This document shows, one piece after another, positions 19,173 to 29,877 of a stretch of DNA of 64,000 nucleotides (within the stretch, counting starts at the first letter, position 1; each line of letters opens with the position of its first letter). The stretch covers positions 19,048 through 83,047 of the forward strand of contig CATKHK010000132.1 in NCBI GenBank assembly GCA_949751835.1. Direction: 5' to 3'. A program made the translations under genes and the position numbers. Origin of the DNA: Blepharisma japonicum (lineage: Eukaryota; Ciliophora; Heterotrichea; Heterotrichida; Blepharismidae). The notes under the pieces are model-generated. The model was not told the DNA's origin, searched no databases, and was given only the letters and a program-made list of their open reading frames with translations.

Positions 19173-22100
19173 ATGGATCCAAGTGACGAATGATGCTATT
19201 TCGAAGATGTTGTCAAAGCTGACGACACGTTTTGCACTCCTAGGCTGGAGCCTCATTTTTCTCAACTTATTGCAGTCTGCAACTCTTATGGCTTTATCGT
19301 TATAGCAAAAGACACAAAAATTGTGCTTATCCCAACACGATTTTTAGAAGATTATATAAAAGGGACTGAACCGCCTCAGATCTTTGAAAAAGATTTCCCA
19401 GAAATAATAAACCTTGTATCTGTCAACGAGTCTGGCAGCTTGCTAGCTGTCGCTTGCAGGAATAAACTCCATATCTTAGGAACTAGGAAATGGATAAGAA
19501 ATATTACACAGAGTTATCAAATAATAACAACACAAAGCCCTATAAGGTGAATGGAGTGGAATAGGAAAATGTTAGGGGTTCTACAGGAAAATGGGTCTCT
19601 AGATATTTATTTAAAAGACAAACTTATGAATGGGATAGAAAAAATCAAGTGTTTTGCGTTCTTGAAAAGCAGAGATAGGCAGTGTGTGGCTTGTAGTGAT
19701 ATGGGGATTATCATTATAGATAACAAATCAGCCAAAATTTTAGCTCAGCACCCGTTGGAAGAGGTGGTGCCTTTTGGGATTAAGGAAATAGGAAATAACA
19801 TGATAGTAATTTTTGGGTTTAGAGAAGATAATGCGGTAGTTCAAGTTTTTTCACTAGATCCTTTAGCTCTATTAAGTGAGACAAGTGATTCTGATTTAAT
19901 GCCTTATACACCGCCTGATGAATACAATGAGATGCAAAGCAAGCCAATTGTAGCTTATTTTGACTATATTCCAAGCAGGAATACTCTCATTTTGTCTTCA
20001 TCAGGATCAAGTCAAGCAAGTATTTTGTACAATATTGGCGAAAATGCTGAAATATACTTATGAGACGAAATTGCACAATGGAAAGGCAAAGTTCAATGGG
20101 AAGAGACTAAAGAATGTGAGCACGTTATGAGAGGCTTTGGATTTGTTACGAATTTCAAGCCTCACAGCGAGACATTTGAGTTCACTATAAAAGATGAAGA
20201 ATTTAAGATTTGCTATCCGCCGATGATTGTGTTTATAGGAAGTGATGGGAAAATTTACTTGCAAAAATACATTGATTTGAGAGCTGAGTATTTGGATGAG
20301 AATTTAATTAAAGAAGGAAAAAATTTGAAAGATATAAGTGATGATGAAGAGGAAGGAAAAGTGGATAGCAAAGGGAAAGTTGAAGAGCAGAAAAGCATAA
20401 CAAAGGCAGCTGAAGTCAAACTAGAAGAGACAAAGCCTGAGACAAATTTATTTAACCCTAAACCTATGGATTCATCTATAGAGCCTCAAAAAAAGCTCAA
20501 TGAAGTATCACCATTTGGTCAAGCAGGATTTGTTAACCCATTTGCGAAAGCTGAAGAAAAAGCATTGCCTGCTCAGAGTTCTGGATTAACAGAAGAAAGT
20601 AAAAAATCTGGAGACATTACCTCAGGGTTATCAAAACTTACACAAAAAACATTGGATTTGCCTAAAAGTGCTGATATTAAAGCTTCAAATCCTTTTGGCT
20701 CTCAAACTAGCTCTTTTATCCCCTCAAACCCAGAAATAAAAGCAGATGCATTCAAGATCCCAGAAGAACTTAAAGTAAATCCTTTCCAGCCCAAATCAGA
20801 AGTGGGCGCAAAGATAGCTAGCCAAAATTTGTTCCCAATCCAGAATTCTGAAGAACCTAAAGTTGCTGTTCAAAATCCTTTTTCCATATCAAATCTGCAA
20901 TCAAGTTTTTCGCAAGTGAAAACTGAAGGATCTTCTAAGGCAGCAAATCAAGGACAGTTTTCGTTTGGCAATCTACTGCCTGCTCAGCAAAAACCAGAAG
21001 AAGCTACCAAAAAACTCTTTGATTCTCAGCCTCCTCAGCCTAAACCTGGAGAAACCGCAAAAGCACCCTCTCCCTTCACATCTTTTGGAACCCAGCCAAA
21101 GCCTGAAGACTCCAAAACTGTCCAACCTACTTTAAAGCAGCCAGAGCCTTTAAAGCAGCCAGAAATTTTGAAACAGTCAGAACCTTTTAAGCAATCAGAG
21201 CCGTTGAAGCAGCCAGAACCTCCCAAACCTACTGATACCACTATCCTCAAACAAGAAAAAGAAAAACTCATAAACTTCCTCCAAACCACTATCCAAGAAA
21301 CCTCCGCTTCTTTCTCACAGCTCGAATCCCAACAAATCAATGATACCGTCCTCTCCGACACAAAAGCCATCATTTCTGAATCCCAAAAGATTATCAACCT
21401 CAGTAAACAAAAAATTTTCAGCCTCAGTCAAAAATTAGATGACCTAACGGCATCCCATATAGAAAACAAAATCGACGCTGACGCTGTAAAAAATATTTTC
21501 GAAATGGCAAGAGCCCAGCTGGAAGCCAAAAATGACCTAGATGAAGGAGACATTGATCCAAGACTTATCAGGTCTATTGAAGAATTTGAATGCCGAGCGA
21601 CTACTTTTGAGCATTATTTTAGGGTTGGACTTGAAAAGATAATCAAAATGATAAGAAGCCAGAGAAATCAGCTAGGGGTGAAAACTAACGAAAATACAAA
21701 CATGCTGAGGGTTACCAGGAAGCATATGCCAAATACAAAGCAAAAATTTGTCGAGTACCCGAAAGAGATTGTTGATAATTTAATAGTTTCAAGAATAGAG
21801 CAAGCGAGTAGGGTTATAAGTGAGCTTGATTTAAAGGTGAGGGGGTTAGGGAGAGCGCTGAGGCCTTCTCAGCAAAAAAGATATGCCTTTGAAGATGTGG
21901 AAAATAGCGATGAAGAAGAAAAAGAAGAAAATAGAGAGGAAAGAGTGGATTTTAGAGATCCAGCGGAACAGCAGAGGAGGTTTAAAGACTGAATAAAGCC
22001 ACAGACTATACAATCTAAGATCGAAAAGCCCAGACAAAGTTTGGCGACCCCACAGAAGCAGCTTAATGCTGTGAGGCAGCCTGAGAAAAAACTGCCTAGC

Positions 22101-23093
22101 GAAATTATCAAATTTGATACTATTAAAGAGAAAACAACAGAAAGTCCAATAATTTCGACTAAAAAGAAATCCATAGAGCATATAATGGAAGTAGCATTTA
22201 AAAAGCCAGAACCAAAAGTACAGGTAGAGCCCCCTAAAGTTCAGCAACCAATACAAGCAAATACTCAAGTCGATTCAGCTCCTACTCCTCCAGCACAATC
22301 AGCTCAGCCTAGCCAGCCTTTTGCACCTCAAAAGCTTCAGCAGCCGTTATCGCAGCCACAGCCACAGCCACAACTTGCAACTGTCCCAGCTTTCCCGACC
22401 AACCCTCCAAAGCCAGCTGACAAATCAGAGCCTCCAAAGCCTGCAAGTTCTGGGTTCTTTGTAGCCCCAACATCTCAAGCACCTCCACTTTTCCAGCAAT
22501 CCCTAATATCAAACCCTCTCCAAAGTTCCCTGACAACTCCTCAAAAGACTTTATCAACAACTCCTCTCTCCCAATCAATCCTTAATCCCCAGAAACTTAC
22601 CAATACAACAAATCCTCAACCGTCCTTACTAAATCCTCAAAAGCCGTTCTCCACAGGCTCTATACTTGGCACTCAGCCTACAAATCCTATACAGCCGCCA
22701 ACTCAGCCAGCTCAAAATTCATTCTTTGTATCAGCTCAAAATGCATCTACAGCTCCTAAGCCTATAAATCCTAGCCCTTTTTTTGCAAGTAGCCAACCAG
22801 CTACAAACTCTATAATGTCACTTGCACTTAACTCTCAGTCTACTCCAGCGATGTCCACCTTCGGGCAATCAGCGTTTGGGTCTACTTCATTTGCGCCTCC
22901 TTCAATTCCAGCATTAAATTTAGGTGCTAAAAGCTTTGTGACTTCAGGGCAGCCAGCATCATTTGGAGCTTTAACACAATCAGCTGGGCTGCAGTCTAAT
23001 CCAGCAGGCCAGCAACCATTTGGATCTTTTATGTCTAATCAGCAAACTGGTTCCCAACAGAGTTCAAATCCATGGACACAGCAAAGAAAGTAA
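19173..23093 (+). CDS. Nup214/Nup159-like FG nucleoporin
   Basis: 1306 residues; TGA is read as Trp at four or more places, and four open segments share one frame. Residues ~1-360 look like a beta-propeller (repeated GSLLAVACRNKLHIL, SLDIYLKD, CVACSDMGIIII, NTLILSSSGSSQASILYNIG). After an acidic/Lys linker, residues ~430-680 carry scattered NPF, SPFG and FSFG motifs. A coiled-coil region follows at ~690-900 (LINFLQTTIQETSASF onward). The last ~280 residues are Pro/Gln/Ser-rich with FGQSAFG, FFASSQ and SPFF motifs. Propeller, coiled coil and FG repeats together are the layout of the cytoplasmic-face nucleoporin Nup214/Nup159, which anchors the mRNA-export helicase. Extra FG repeats before the coiled coil are notable. 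Confidence 0.82.
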
Positions 23094-23470
23094 AGCCTTC
23101 TTGATAGTAATAATCTAATTTTAGTTATCAAATACAATCTGTCTCTTAATAATAATGTTTTAAAAAGGCATTGTTAGTTTTATTGAAAAATGCATTTTAT
23201 TATTACTAAATGCTTTCTATTTTATTAGAATTATAAATTTTTAGCTTATTTCTTTTATATATACTCAAGAAAAGCTCTCTCTTTTGATTATCTAGAATCT
23301 TTGCATATCAAGTGCTTGATAATAATGATTTTTATCAATTATTCTTATTTAAAATTTCCAACAGTCCCGATTCCTTCGCCTCTCCTTCCCTTGCCTAACT
23401 TTTTCCTTTCTCCTTACCGTCTGAGCTTATCATTTTAAATTTCCCAAAGAATGGTTTCCCTATATATAAT
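23094..23470 (+). other. Intergenic, no gene seen
   Basis: 377 bp of AT-rich sequence between two plus-strand genes. It contains a TATATATAAT stretch just before the kinase start at 23471. A C/T-rich tract (23355-23425) lies about 50-110 bp before the ATG and could be a leader or promoter element. No frame or hairpin stands out. Confidence 0.5.
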
Positions 23471-24736
23471 ATGGAACTTAAACCCAAGCAAGCCTCCAAA
23501 GAAACGGTACATGGCCCATACTCCGTATCCCAACTAGGAGGTCCCTGCGCCATCAACAAGCGCATCACCAGAGTAATAGGTGCCACATTTGCCCTCGACT
23601 CACGCTACGAAATTCTCGACACTTTAGGCAGTGGTGCCTACGGTGTCGTTGTTTCAGCCCGAGACACCCATACTGGTGAAATGGTGGCAATAAAAAAAAT
23701 CGAAAAAGCCTTTGAACATACCACCTTTGCAAAGCGAACATTACGAGAACTCATCATCCTCCGTTTGTTAGAGCACGAAAACATAATGAGAATACGCACC
23801 ATCCAACTACCTGTCTCCCGAGAAGATTTTGATGAAATTTATGTTGTAAACGAGCTGCTACAGACAGATTTAAGCTCTATTATAAAATCTCCTCAGCATT
23901 TATCTGATGACCACTGCCAATTCTTTTTATATCAACTGCTTAGAGGGATGAAGTACATGCACAGTGCAGGGATTATACATAGAGACTTAAAGCCTAGAAA
24001 TTTATTGGTCAATTCCAATTGCGACTTGAAAATTTGCGATTTTGGATTGGCAAGGCCATATATAAAAGAATTGAAAATAAATTCAACCCAGATGACTGAC
24101 TATGTAGCAACAAGGTGGTATCGGGCGCCTGAACTACTTTTGACTTTTAAAAAATACACGACGGCGCTGGATATGTGAAGTGTCGGATGCATTTTTGGAG
24201 AGCTTTTGCATAGAAAGCCGATCTTGCCTGGAAATGATGCAAATCACCAGCTTGAGCTGATTTTTAACCTTATCGGTACCCCGACAGATGAAGATATCCA
24301 GTGCATTCCTACGACTAAAGCCAGAGACAAGGTGATGAGAATGGCGAGAAGGCCAGCACGCGCTTTTGAGACCATTTTTAGGACAGCAAATCCAAATGCA
24401 ATGGACTTGCTGAAGAAAATGCTTGTTTTCAACCCAGCCCGGAGAATTACCATAGAAGAAGCCTTATCCCACCCTTACCTGGTAGCTTTGCATTACCCAG
24501 AGGATGAGCCAGTCCGCGAGCCAGTCTCATTGTTTGACTTTGAGTTTGAAAGGCAACTGCTGACGATGAGAGACACAAAGGACTTGATTTATAATGAAAT
24601 TTTACTTTATCATTTTCAGGATAAAAGAGATGAGTATGAGAGGGCGAAAATTGAGTATGCAAGGCAATTACACATCCCAGGAAGAATGATTATTTCGAGG
24701 GATGCGGATAGTGATGAAGATTTAGAAATTTCTTAA
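23471..24736 (+). CDS. MAP kinase (CMGC) with TDY activation loop
   Basis: 421 residues, one TGA read as Trp at the invariant DMWSVGC site. Kinase landmarks: glycine loop GSGAYGVV (53-60), ATP lysine K75 (VAIKK), alpha-C Glu93, HRDLKPRN with H170-R171-D172, DFG at 190-192, activation TDY at 209-211, and VATRWYRAPE. The TDY motif (not TEY) places it with TDY MAP kinases known from plants and protists. The tail holds a common-docking-like acidic run (SRDADSDEDLE). It is predicted to phosphorylate Ser/Thr-Pro sites after activation by a dual-specificity MEK. The ATG at 23471 gives a ~40-residue N-terminal extension. Confidence 0.93.
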
Positions 24737-25111
24737 TTTGTATATGAAGTCAATAAAAGATTGATTACCCTTAAATTTGGTTTATTTAAGAAATATTGAT
24801 AAATAATTTTTTGTGTATTTTTGCATTATTTTTCATTTTAATACCACAAGAAATTGGATAAGTCTATTTTTATGTTAATTTTTGTGATTTTATATAGTTA
24901 ATTAAGAAATTGCCAGCAAAAACATGCTCTCTCCTCTTTCTTAATATCATTTAACCATTGGTTTTAGTTATTTCATTTATAATTAGGCTAAAAGTATCTA
25001 TTTAAAAGTAAAATTGCTTTATGATAAGTCGCATTTTCTCTCATCTTTTCTTTTTCATCATTATAAAAGTCCTGAAATTTTATGCCAAAATTATGGTGAA
25101 ATAATTATATA
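24737..25111 (+). other. Intergenic, no gene seen
   Basis: 375 bp of AT-rich DNA ahead of a gene that appears highly expressed by codon use. It contains poly-T tracts and a TTATATAATG start context, with no frame or RNA signal. Confidence 0.5.
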
Positions 25112-26038
25112 ATGCAGCGAATGCTCTTTGTTTTCCTCGGGCTTGCATGCCTATCTGCCGCTGTACATTCAGAGCCAACCCCAGCTGACGCTCTTAACTT
25201 CGTTAAAGGATTACTTTCAGGTCTTCAAGCAAATCCAGAGATTGAAGGAACCTGCCAAACCCAACTCAACTCAGAATCTGCCTTGGTCCAAGAAATCGTT
25301 TCTAACTTCCAAAGCATTCTTCACTTAAACTTTGAAGACACCCAAGCACTCATCACAAATCTCAAAGCCCTTGCCAGCAGCCTCCACCAGATCGTGCCAG
25401 CTTGCAACCTTGAAGCCTTAGAAAAGCAACTTACTCAAATCTTGAACCCTAATACTGGCCTTTCCATCTTAATGACCAACTATTTCAAACACTCCTCAGA
25501 AATCCACGCTGACATGAAAGTCTTGACCGCTTGCAACGCCGACTACTCAGCCTGTGGCCAATCCTTAGGTAACGCAATCCAACTCTTAGTAGGCTGGACC
25601 CTTACAGCAGGAGCCAACCCAACTCCTAACTACGACTTCTTCAACGGCTTATTGGCTGGGCTTGCCAAGAACGGAGTCTCCAAATGTGTAGCTGATTTCA
25701 CTGGACTTGAACCTCAGTTCACACAAGTCTCCAATTATATCAAAAAGCTCGAAGGCGGTGACATTTTCGTTCTCCACACCATGCTTAACTTGGTTGTTAA
25801 GATTGAAGACGAAATTTTCAGCTGGAACGCTGACTGCAACTATACAGCTTTAATTGCAATTCTTAAAGGACTTGGAACTCAAAGCGGAACAAACCAAGTA
25901 GTCACCAACTACTTACAGAACTTTTCCACTATTAACAACGACTTCTTGTCACTTGGAAATGGAAAATGTGAAAGCGCTTATGAATGTGGCCACAACCTTG
26001 GAGAAGGAATCCGCTTACTTCTTGGATGGGGAATTTAA
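25112..26038 (+). CDS. Secreted protein with two internal repeats, unknown
   Basis: 308 residues with a clear signal peptide (MQRMLFVFLGLACLSAAVHS). The rest is two homologous ~135-residue halves. Each runs from an F-x-GLL-x-GL start, through paired cysteines, to CG-SLGN-I-LLVGW (first) or CGHNLGEGIRLLLGW (second). The helical, Leu-rich pattern with two or three disulfides per half suggests a small all-alpha secreted domain. Codons favour C-ending forms (AAC, TTC, ATC, ACC) much more than neighbours, consistent with high expression. Family unknown to me. It could be a vacuolar, lysosomal or secreted defence protein. Confidence 0.75.
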   Translation: MQRMLFVFLGLACLSAAVHSEPTPADALNFVKGLLSGLQANPEIEGTCQTQLNSESALVQEIVSNFQSILHLNFEDTQALITNLKALASSLHQIVPACNLEALEKQLTQILNPNTGLSILMTNYFKHSSEIHADMKVLTACNADYSACGQSLGNAIQLLVGWTLTAGANPTPNYDFFNGLLAGLAKNGVSKCVADFTGLEPQFTQVSNYIKKLEGGDIFVLHTMLNLVVKIEDEIFSWNADCNYTALIAILKGLGTQSGTNQVVTNYLQNFSTINNDFLSLGNGKCESAYECGHNLGEGIRLLLGWGI

Positions 26039-26062
26039 ATAACCTTTATTCTTAATTTGAAA

Positions 26063-27283
26063 TTAATATATTAACTTAAAGAAGTCTCTACAGTCCATAC
26101 TATAGAAGTAACCATTATTTTTTTGCTGTACATGATATAGGAAAAGTGATATCGTGCTGAAAAGGTTGTCTGAGTCTTTATGAGGGGCCCAAATTTCGCT
26201 CCCTGATAAGATTTCAAAGGTAGGGATTCGGGAGGTTTGGTAAAAAAGGACTTTGGAGATGTGCATTGAGGTAGGGGGGGCTTCAGTCACTATTTCAGAA
26301 AACATATTGAAATTAGGGTCAACTGTAGGGTTGTTAAGGTTGTTTAAAAGGCGAAAGAAAAGGTGAGAAAGGATTAAAGGGTCGCTTGGCTTTCGGGAGG
26401 TCCAAGAATTTTCAGAAACTACTGGGGAAGCTTGATAGTCTTTTAGAGATAAAGTGCTTGATAATGCATAAAGCCGAGAAATTATGAAATTCCGACAGTT
26501 AAAGGTAGGAATTTCAAAGAAATTATCTAAAAGTAGCCGTTGGCGGACTATGTCAGCAAGCTGGAGTCGTTTTAAAGCTTCTTCCTTGCTTGAGTCGCCT
26601 GGGATTGCTGAGTCCTTTTTAGAGAGCTCTAAATCCAGTGTATAGTTAAACTTCAAGTCTTTTATTAAATCCTGGATATCCCGAATGCTAACTCTTTTAT
26701 AGACAGTTTTTTCCTCATGTGTAAGTTCAAAGCCTTTTATATCGTCAAATGATCCTTCATAAATCCAGTGTTTTTCACATTTTTTGGTGAATTCTTTTAA
26801 TAATTTATTTAATTGCATGATATTTTCGACATTAGAATTCAGCACATAAGGAATCAGTTCTTTTGAGTACCATTGTCTGACGTTCATAATCCACTGTCTA
26901 ATTTTCATATCAATCCCTTTCTTCTTCATCCATTCCTCTACGACATGTGAAGGATTCATAACAACCTCATTTCCTGGCTCTTGATTTTCTATGATTTCTT
27001 TATTTTCATAGTGAGTTTGTGTGTAGTTTATTTCATTTATCGCTTTATTGGCTTCTAAATCGCTGTTTATGTATTTTAAAGTCATAGCTCCTGTTATGAC
27101 CACACAAGCTAAAGTTAACGGTGCCATAAAGTTAGTCCCAAACATCGACCCTTTCTTTGGAGCAAGATATAAAAGATCCGTGACTAAAACGATCGTGACT
27201 GTAACTAAACCTATTAAAATAATTCTGTTTTTCTCTTGGTAGTCACGAATTTTTTGGATTTGTGAGTGAGCGGTGATGTTCAT
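26063..27283 (-). CDS. TMEM209-like membrane protein (tentative)
   Basis: 406 residues, ATG to TAA. Two membrane segments lie near the N-terminus (about residues 20-42 and 50-68), followed by a ~330-residue soluble region. The tail reads PTFEILSGSEIWAPHKD, then LFSTISLFLYHVQQKNNGYF. This resembles the conserved end of the TMEM209 family, inner-nuclear-membrane proteins linked to nuclear pores, where an F/Y-E-V-x-W strand precedes an LFLYH helix. The match is by eye and partial. If right, it sits within a few kb of the FG nucleoporin gene. Confidence 0.5.
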   Translation of the reverse strand: MNITAHSQIQKIRDYQEKNRIILIGLVTVTIVLVTDLLYLAPKKGSMFGTNFMAPLTLACVVITGAMTLKYINSDLEANKAINEINYTQTHYENKEIIENQEPGNEVVMNPSHVVEEWMKKKGIDMKIRQWIMNVRQWYSKELIPYVLNSNVENIMQLNKLLKEFTKKCEKHWIYEGSFDDIKGFELTHEEKTVYKRVSIRDIQDLIKDLKFNYTLDLELSKKDSAIPGDSSKEEALKRLQLADIVRQRLLLDNFFEIPTFNCRNFIISRLYALSSTLSLKDYQASPVVSENSWTSRKPSDPLILSHLFFRLLNNLNNPTVDPNFNMFSEIVTEAPPTSMHISKVLFYQTSRIPTFEILSGSEIWAPHKDSDNLFSTISLFLYHVQQKNNGYFYSMDCRDFFKLIY

Positions 27284-27358
27284 ATTTAAATTTAGCTTTT
27301 CTAATTAAAATTTTATGGAATTTTTATTCAGAGAGGATATATAATTTTTTATTTATTA

Positions 27359-28042
27359 TTAATTATCCCAAAAAGTTTGGACATCTTCAGTTTCCTCGAT
27401 TTTTGCTTTGTCTTCTTCACTTGATGAATTTTCTTTAGAAATCAAAATTTGTTCATGTTTTTTTAAGCAGCGTAAATAAAATGCAACAGCGCCCATGGAA
27501 AGCTCTTCATGGATAAGTAGCTTAGAAAATTTATTCGGTAGCATCTTTTTTATAGAGAAGAAGCGGTTTTTAACAGAAATATCTACTCGGCCTGGCAGAG
27601 ATTTGGCTATTAATGACCATTTTGAACCGTGCTTTTTATACATTTCAAAAATGATTGAGTCTTCTTCAGGAGTCCACTTGCCTTTGTTTATGTCTGGGTT
27701 CAGCATATTAACTCATCGTTCGCGGCATTGCTTCGCACTACGCCCTGTAAATTCCCGAGAGCAGCTTGATCAGCGAGTTGGGCCTACATTCTTAACCCAT
27801 TCTCTGAGCATCGCATCTTCGTGAGGCTTCCATCGTCCTTTTATTAGCCCTGGGATCGATATCTTAGACCATCTATCCATGCACTGTTTCGGAGTTCTTT
27901 GTCCTATCTCATTAGCTATAATCCTTCAATTTTTTTCTCCATAATATTCCACTGCCACTTTGAGTGCTTTATCTTCTTCAGGGTTCCATTTCCCATGCTT
28001 TAATACAGGTATATCAATTTCTATCTCTTCTTTCATTGCCAT
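27359..28042 (-). CDS. R1R2R3-type MYB DNA-binding protein
   Basis: 227 residues when TGA is read as Trp. Three SANT/MYB repeats follow each other. R1 starts KHGKWNPEEDKAL and ends PKQCMDRWSKI. R2 is KGRWKPHEDAML to AKQCRERWVNML. R3 is KGKWTPEEDSII to VKNRFFSI. Several of the repeat-defining tryptophans are encoded by TGA (KNW-RIIA, TRW-SSCS, RERW), strong evidence for the reassigned code. The three-repeat form is that of animal c-Myb and plant 3R-MYB cell-cycle regulators. The ~65-residue tail is short and acidic, so it lacks the long activation region of c-Myb. Confidence 0.9.
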
Positions 28043-28251
28043 TTTAAGATCCCCCTTTTAATTAAACGCATTGTAAGGCATTCTTCAATAAAAATCTTAT
28101 TGAAATCAAAAGGCTTGATAGGAGCTAATTATTTGGAAGGCGCAGAAATATTATTCAGTTAAGATTTCTATCAGAGTCCATGAGATGCAATGCTCCACTA
28201 ATAATGAGTTTATTAGGAAATTTAGGCTTATGATATTTTAATTATTATTTC

Positions 28252-28794
28252 CTAAAGTTTGAAAATGCTTTTCACGTTAATCCAGAATAAAAATCCGTTG
28301 TTAACAAAAGTCAGCATTATCCATATTGATCGAAATGCAGGAATCCCAGTATATCCAGCAGCTATATACCCAAAGTAAAACAAGATTCTTGAAACTATAT
28401 AAATTCCTGTCACAAGGACAATTTTTTCTGGAGCAAGACCTCCAAATGCCCCTATAGCTATCAGGTTGACAGCAAATAAAAAGTTCTGCTCTAGAGTATT
28501 TTGAAGACACATAGAATGGACTTTAAACCAGATTCCTTGATATTCTTTTAATACATTACCTGCAGCAGTTAAAATTCTGCAGAGCATAACTATGATAATC
28601 AGGTAAAATATTGGTATTGTGCTAATTGCTGAACATTTTATAGCTAATTCAAGAGTAGACTTTGCAGTTAAAAATTTGGGAGGAATTTGGATAGGTAAAA
28701 AATAAACTTGTTGATAAACCCAAAGAATAAAAGCCAAGAGGACTGGATAAACCCCAAAAATTACCCAAAAAGGCATCCTTTTAGCTTCTGCCAT
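28252..28794 (-). CDS. MAPEG-family membrane protein
   Basis: 180 residues, ATG to TAA, with four or five hydrophobic segments. The core HSMCLQNTLEQNFLFAVNLI followed by a segment with SRILFYFGYIAAGYTGIPAFRS matches the MAPEG superfamily (microsomal GST, LTC4 synthase and related proteins), which has N-x2-E-x-F/L and R-x3-Y/F-x2-GY elements. MAPEG proteins are trimeric ER or outer-membrane proteins that use glutathione. Some members, including many bacterial and protist ones, are uncharacterised. Enzymatic activity is not assured. Confidence 0.75.
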   Translation of the reverse strand: MAEAKRMPFWVIFGVYPVLLAFILWVYQQVYFLPIQIPPKFLTAKSTLELAIKCSAISTIPIFYLIIIVMLCRILTAAGNVLKEYQGIWFKVHSMCLQNTLEQNFLFAVNLIAIGAFGGLAPEKIVLVTGIYIVSRILFYFGYIAAGYTGIPAFRSIWIMLTFVNNGFLFWINVKSIFKL

Positions 28795-29120
28795 TTCTCT
28801 TATTATAATTGCACCAAATTTAATTTAAGTATAGGAGCTGCATATATAATTTTTGGCTGAAATTTCAAATTGATTAAAACAAAAATTTAGCATGATAAAT
28901 GGAAGAGATTTTGATGAAGTTTAAAATGTATTTTCAAAATATTCCCAATTTATAATTATCATATGTTGAGTCTATAAAATTATTATTTGTTTTTTTAATT
29001 GAATTTCGAGAGATACATTTTCTACAGGTGATTATTTGTGAAATCAATTTGCTTTCATTTTTACTTTAAATCAAACACTTGTAAAGGATTTATCATATTT
29101 AATTAAATGGGGCTATAAAA
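28795..29120. other. Divergent intergenic region
   Basis: 326 bp, strongly AT-rich, between the divergent MAPEG and BAH-PHD genes. No frame or hairpin found. Confidence 0.45.
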
Positions 29121-29711
29121 ATGAATGATCAAGTACAACGCAAGAATTTAGCTAAAAAATCCTCAGGAGAGCCTAAAAAAGAATATCAAAAAGTCAGGAT
29201 CAAAGACACTGAATTTTGTGTTGGGGACTCTGTCCAAATCCTTATTAATGATAACGAATATTCTTACGGCATAATAGAACGAATCTGATGGCACCAACGC
29301 CGAGGAAAACCCAAGGCAGAAATTCGTGCTTATTTCAAACCAAAAGATCTATTCGAAAACACAGAAATTTTCAGTGAGGCTGAGCTATTTGACTCAAATT
29401 TAGTCCAAACTATTGACATAGAATCCATTGAAGGCAAAATTTTAGTATTAGAATTCCAAACTTATTACCTAGAAGACTACTGAGAAGAAAATATTTTCTT
29501 TTCCAGAGCCAAATGGAATACAAAAACTCGCCAGCTAGAGCCTCCTATAAAGGAATGGATGAAGGTATGTATATGCAACCAAATATTTAATCCTGATAAG
29601 GAATACAGCTATTGTGATAAATGCGGGTCCTTTTTTCATGCGGCGTGTGTCGAAGAAGCAGCGAAGGAAGGAAAAATTTATGAAGACTGCCCAAAATGTC
29701 CAGAAAATTAA
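29121..29711 (+). CDS. Compact BAH + PHD-finger chromatin protein
   Basis: 196 residues with two TGA codons as Trp. After a ~30-residue basic start, residues ~32-145 look like a BAH domain (CVGDSVQILIN, IERIWWHQ, AYFKPKDLF, EAELFDSN, KILVLEFQTYYLEDYW). Residues ~150-194 form a C4HC3 PHD finger: CIC, YCDKCGSFFHAAC, then CPKCPEN. The BAH-PHD pair is found in EBS/SHL-type plant readers and in protist histone readers. I infer a bivalent reader of methylated histone H3 tails. No open reading frame of this length appears under the standard code, so it is easy to miss. Confidence 0.85.
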
Positions 29712-29778
29712 TTATAATAAATGATATTTGTATGAGGTAGATTTGAGTTTATATGGATTATAATTAAAATATGAAGGA

Positions 29779-29876
29779 AATTGAAAGCACCAGTTCGAAC
29801 CTGTGGCTTTGTTGCCAGAGGAGATAGAGTGTGCAGAAATCAATCTTCAATACACATTAGCTGTATTGAAGGAACA
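29779..29876 (+). ncRNA. Candidate small structured RNA (H/ACA-like), weak
   Basis: Between two convergent genes. Hairpin 1 (29785-29812): AAAGC..GCTTT and CAG..CTG around a TTCGAAC loop with a 2x2 internal loop. Then AGAGGA fits the H-box pattern ANANNA. Hairpin 2 (29847-29873): ten perfect pairs, CTTCAATACA..TGTATTGAAG. It is followed by GAACATTT, so an ACA triplet stands near a plausible 3' end. Hinge and ACA boxes suggest an H/ACA snoRNA, but hairpin 2 lacks a guide pocket. A transcription terminator or 3'-UTR hairpin is equally possible. Confidence 0.3.
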
Positions 29877-29877
29877 T

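Noticed and set aside
21035-21397. Long minus-strand frame inside the nucleoporin gene
   Set aside because: It is the antisense shadow of a low-complexity Pro/Lys/Glu-rich coding stretch and has no protein-like features.
29785-29812. tRNA-like TTCGAAC loop
   Set aside because: The flanking stems do not make a T-arm of five pairs, and no anticodon arm or acceptor stem can be drawn around it.
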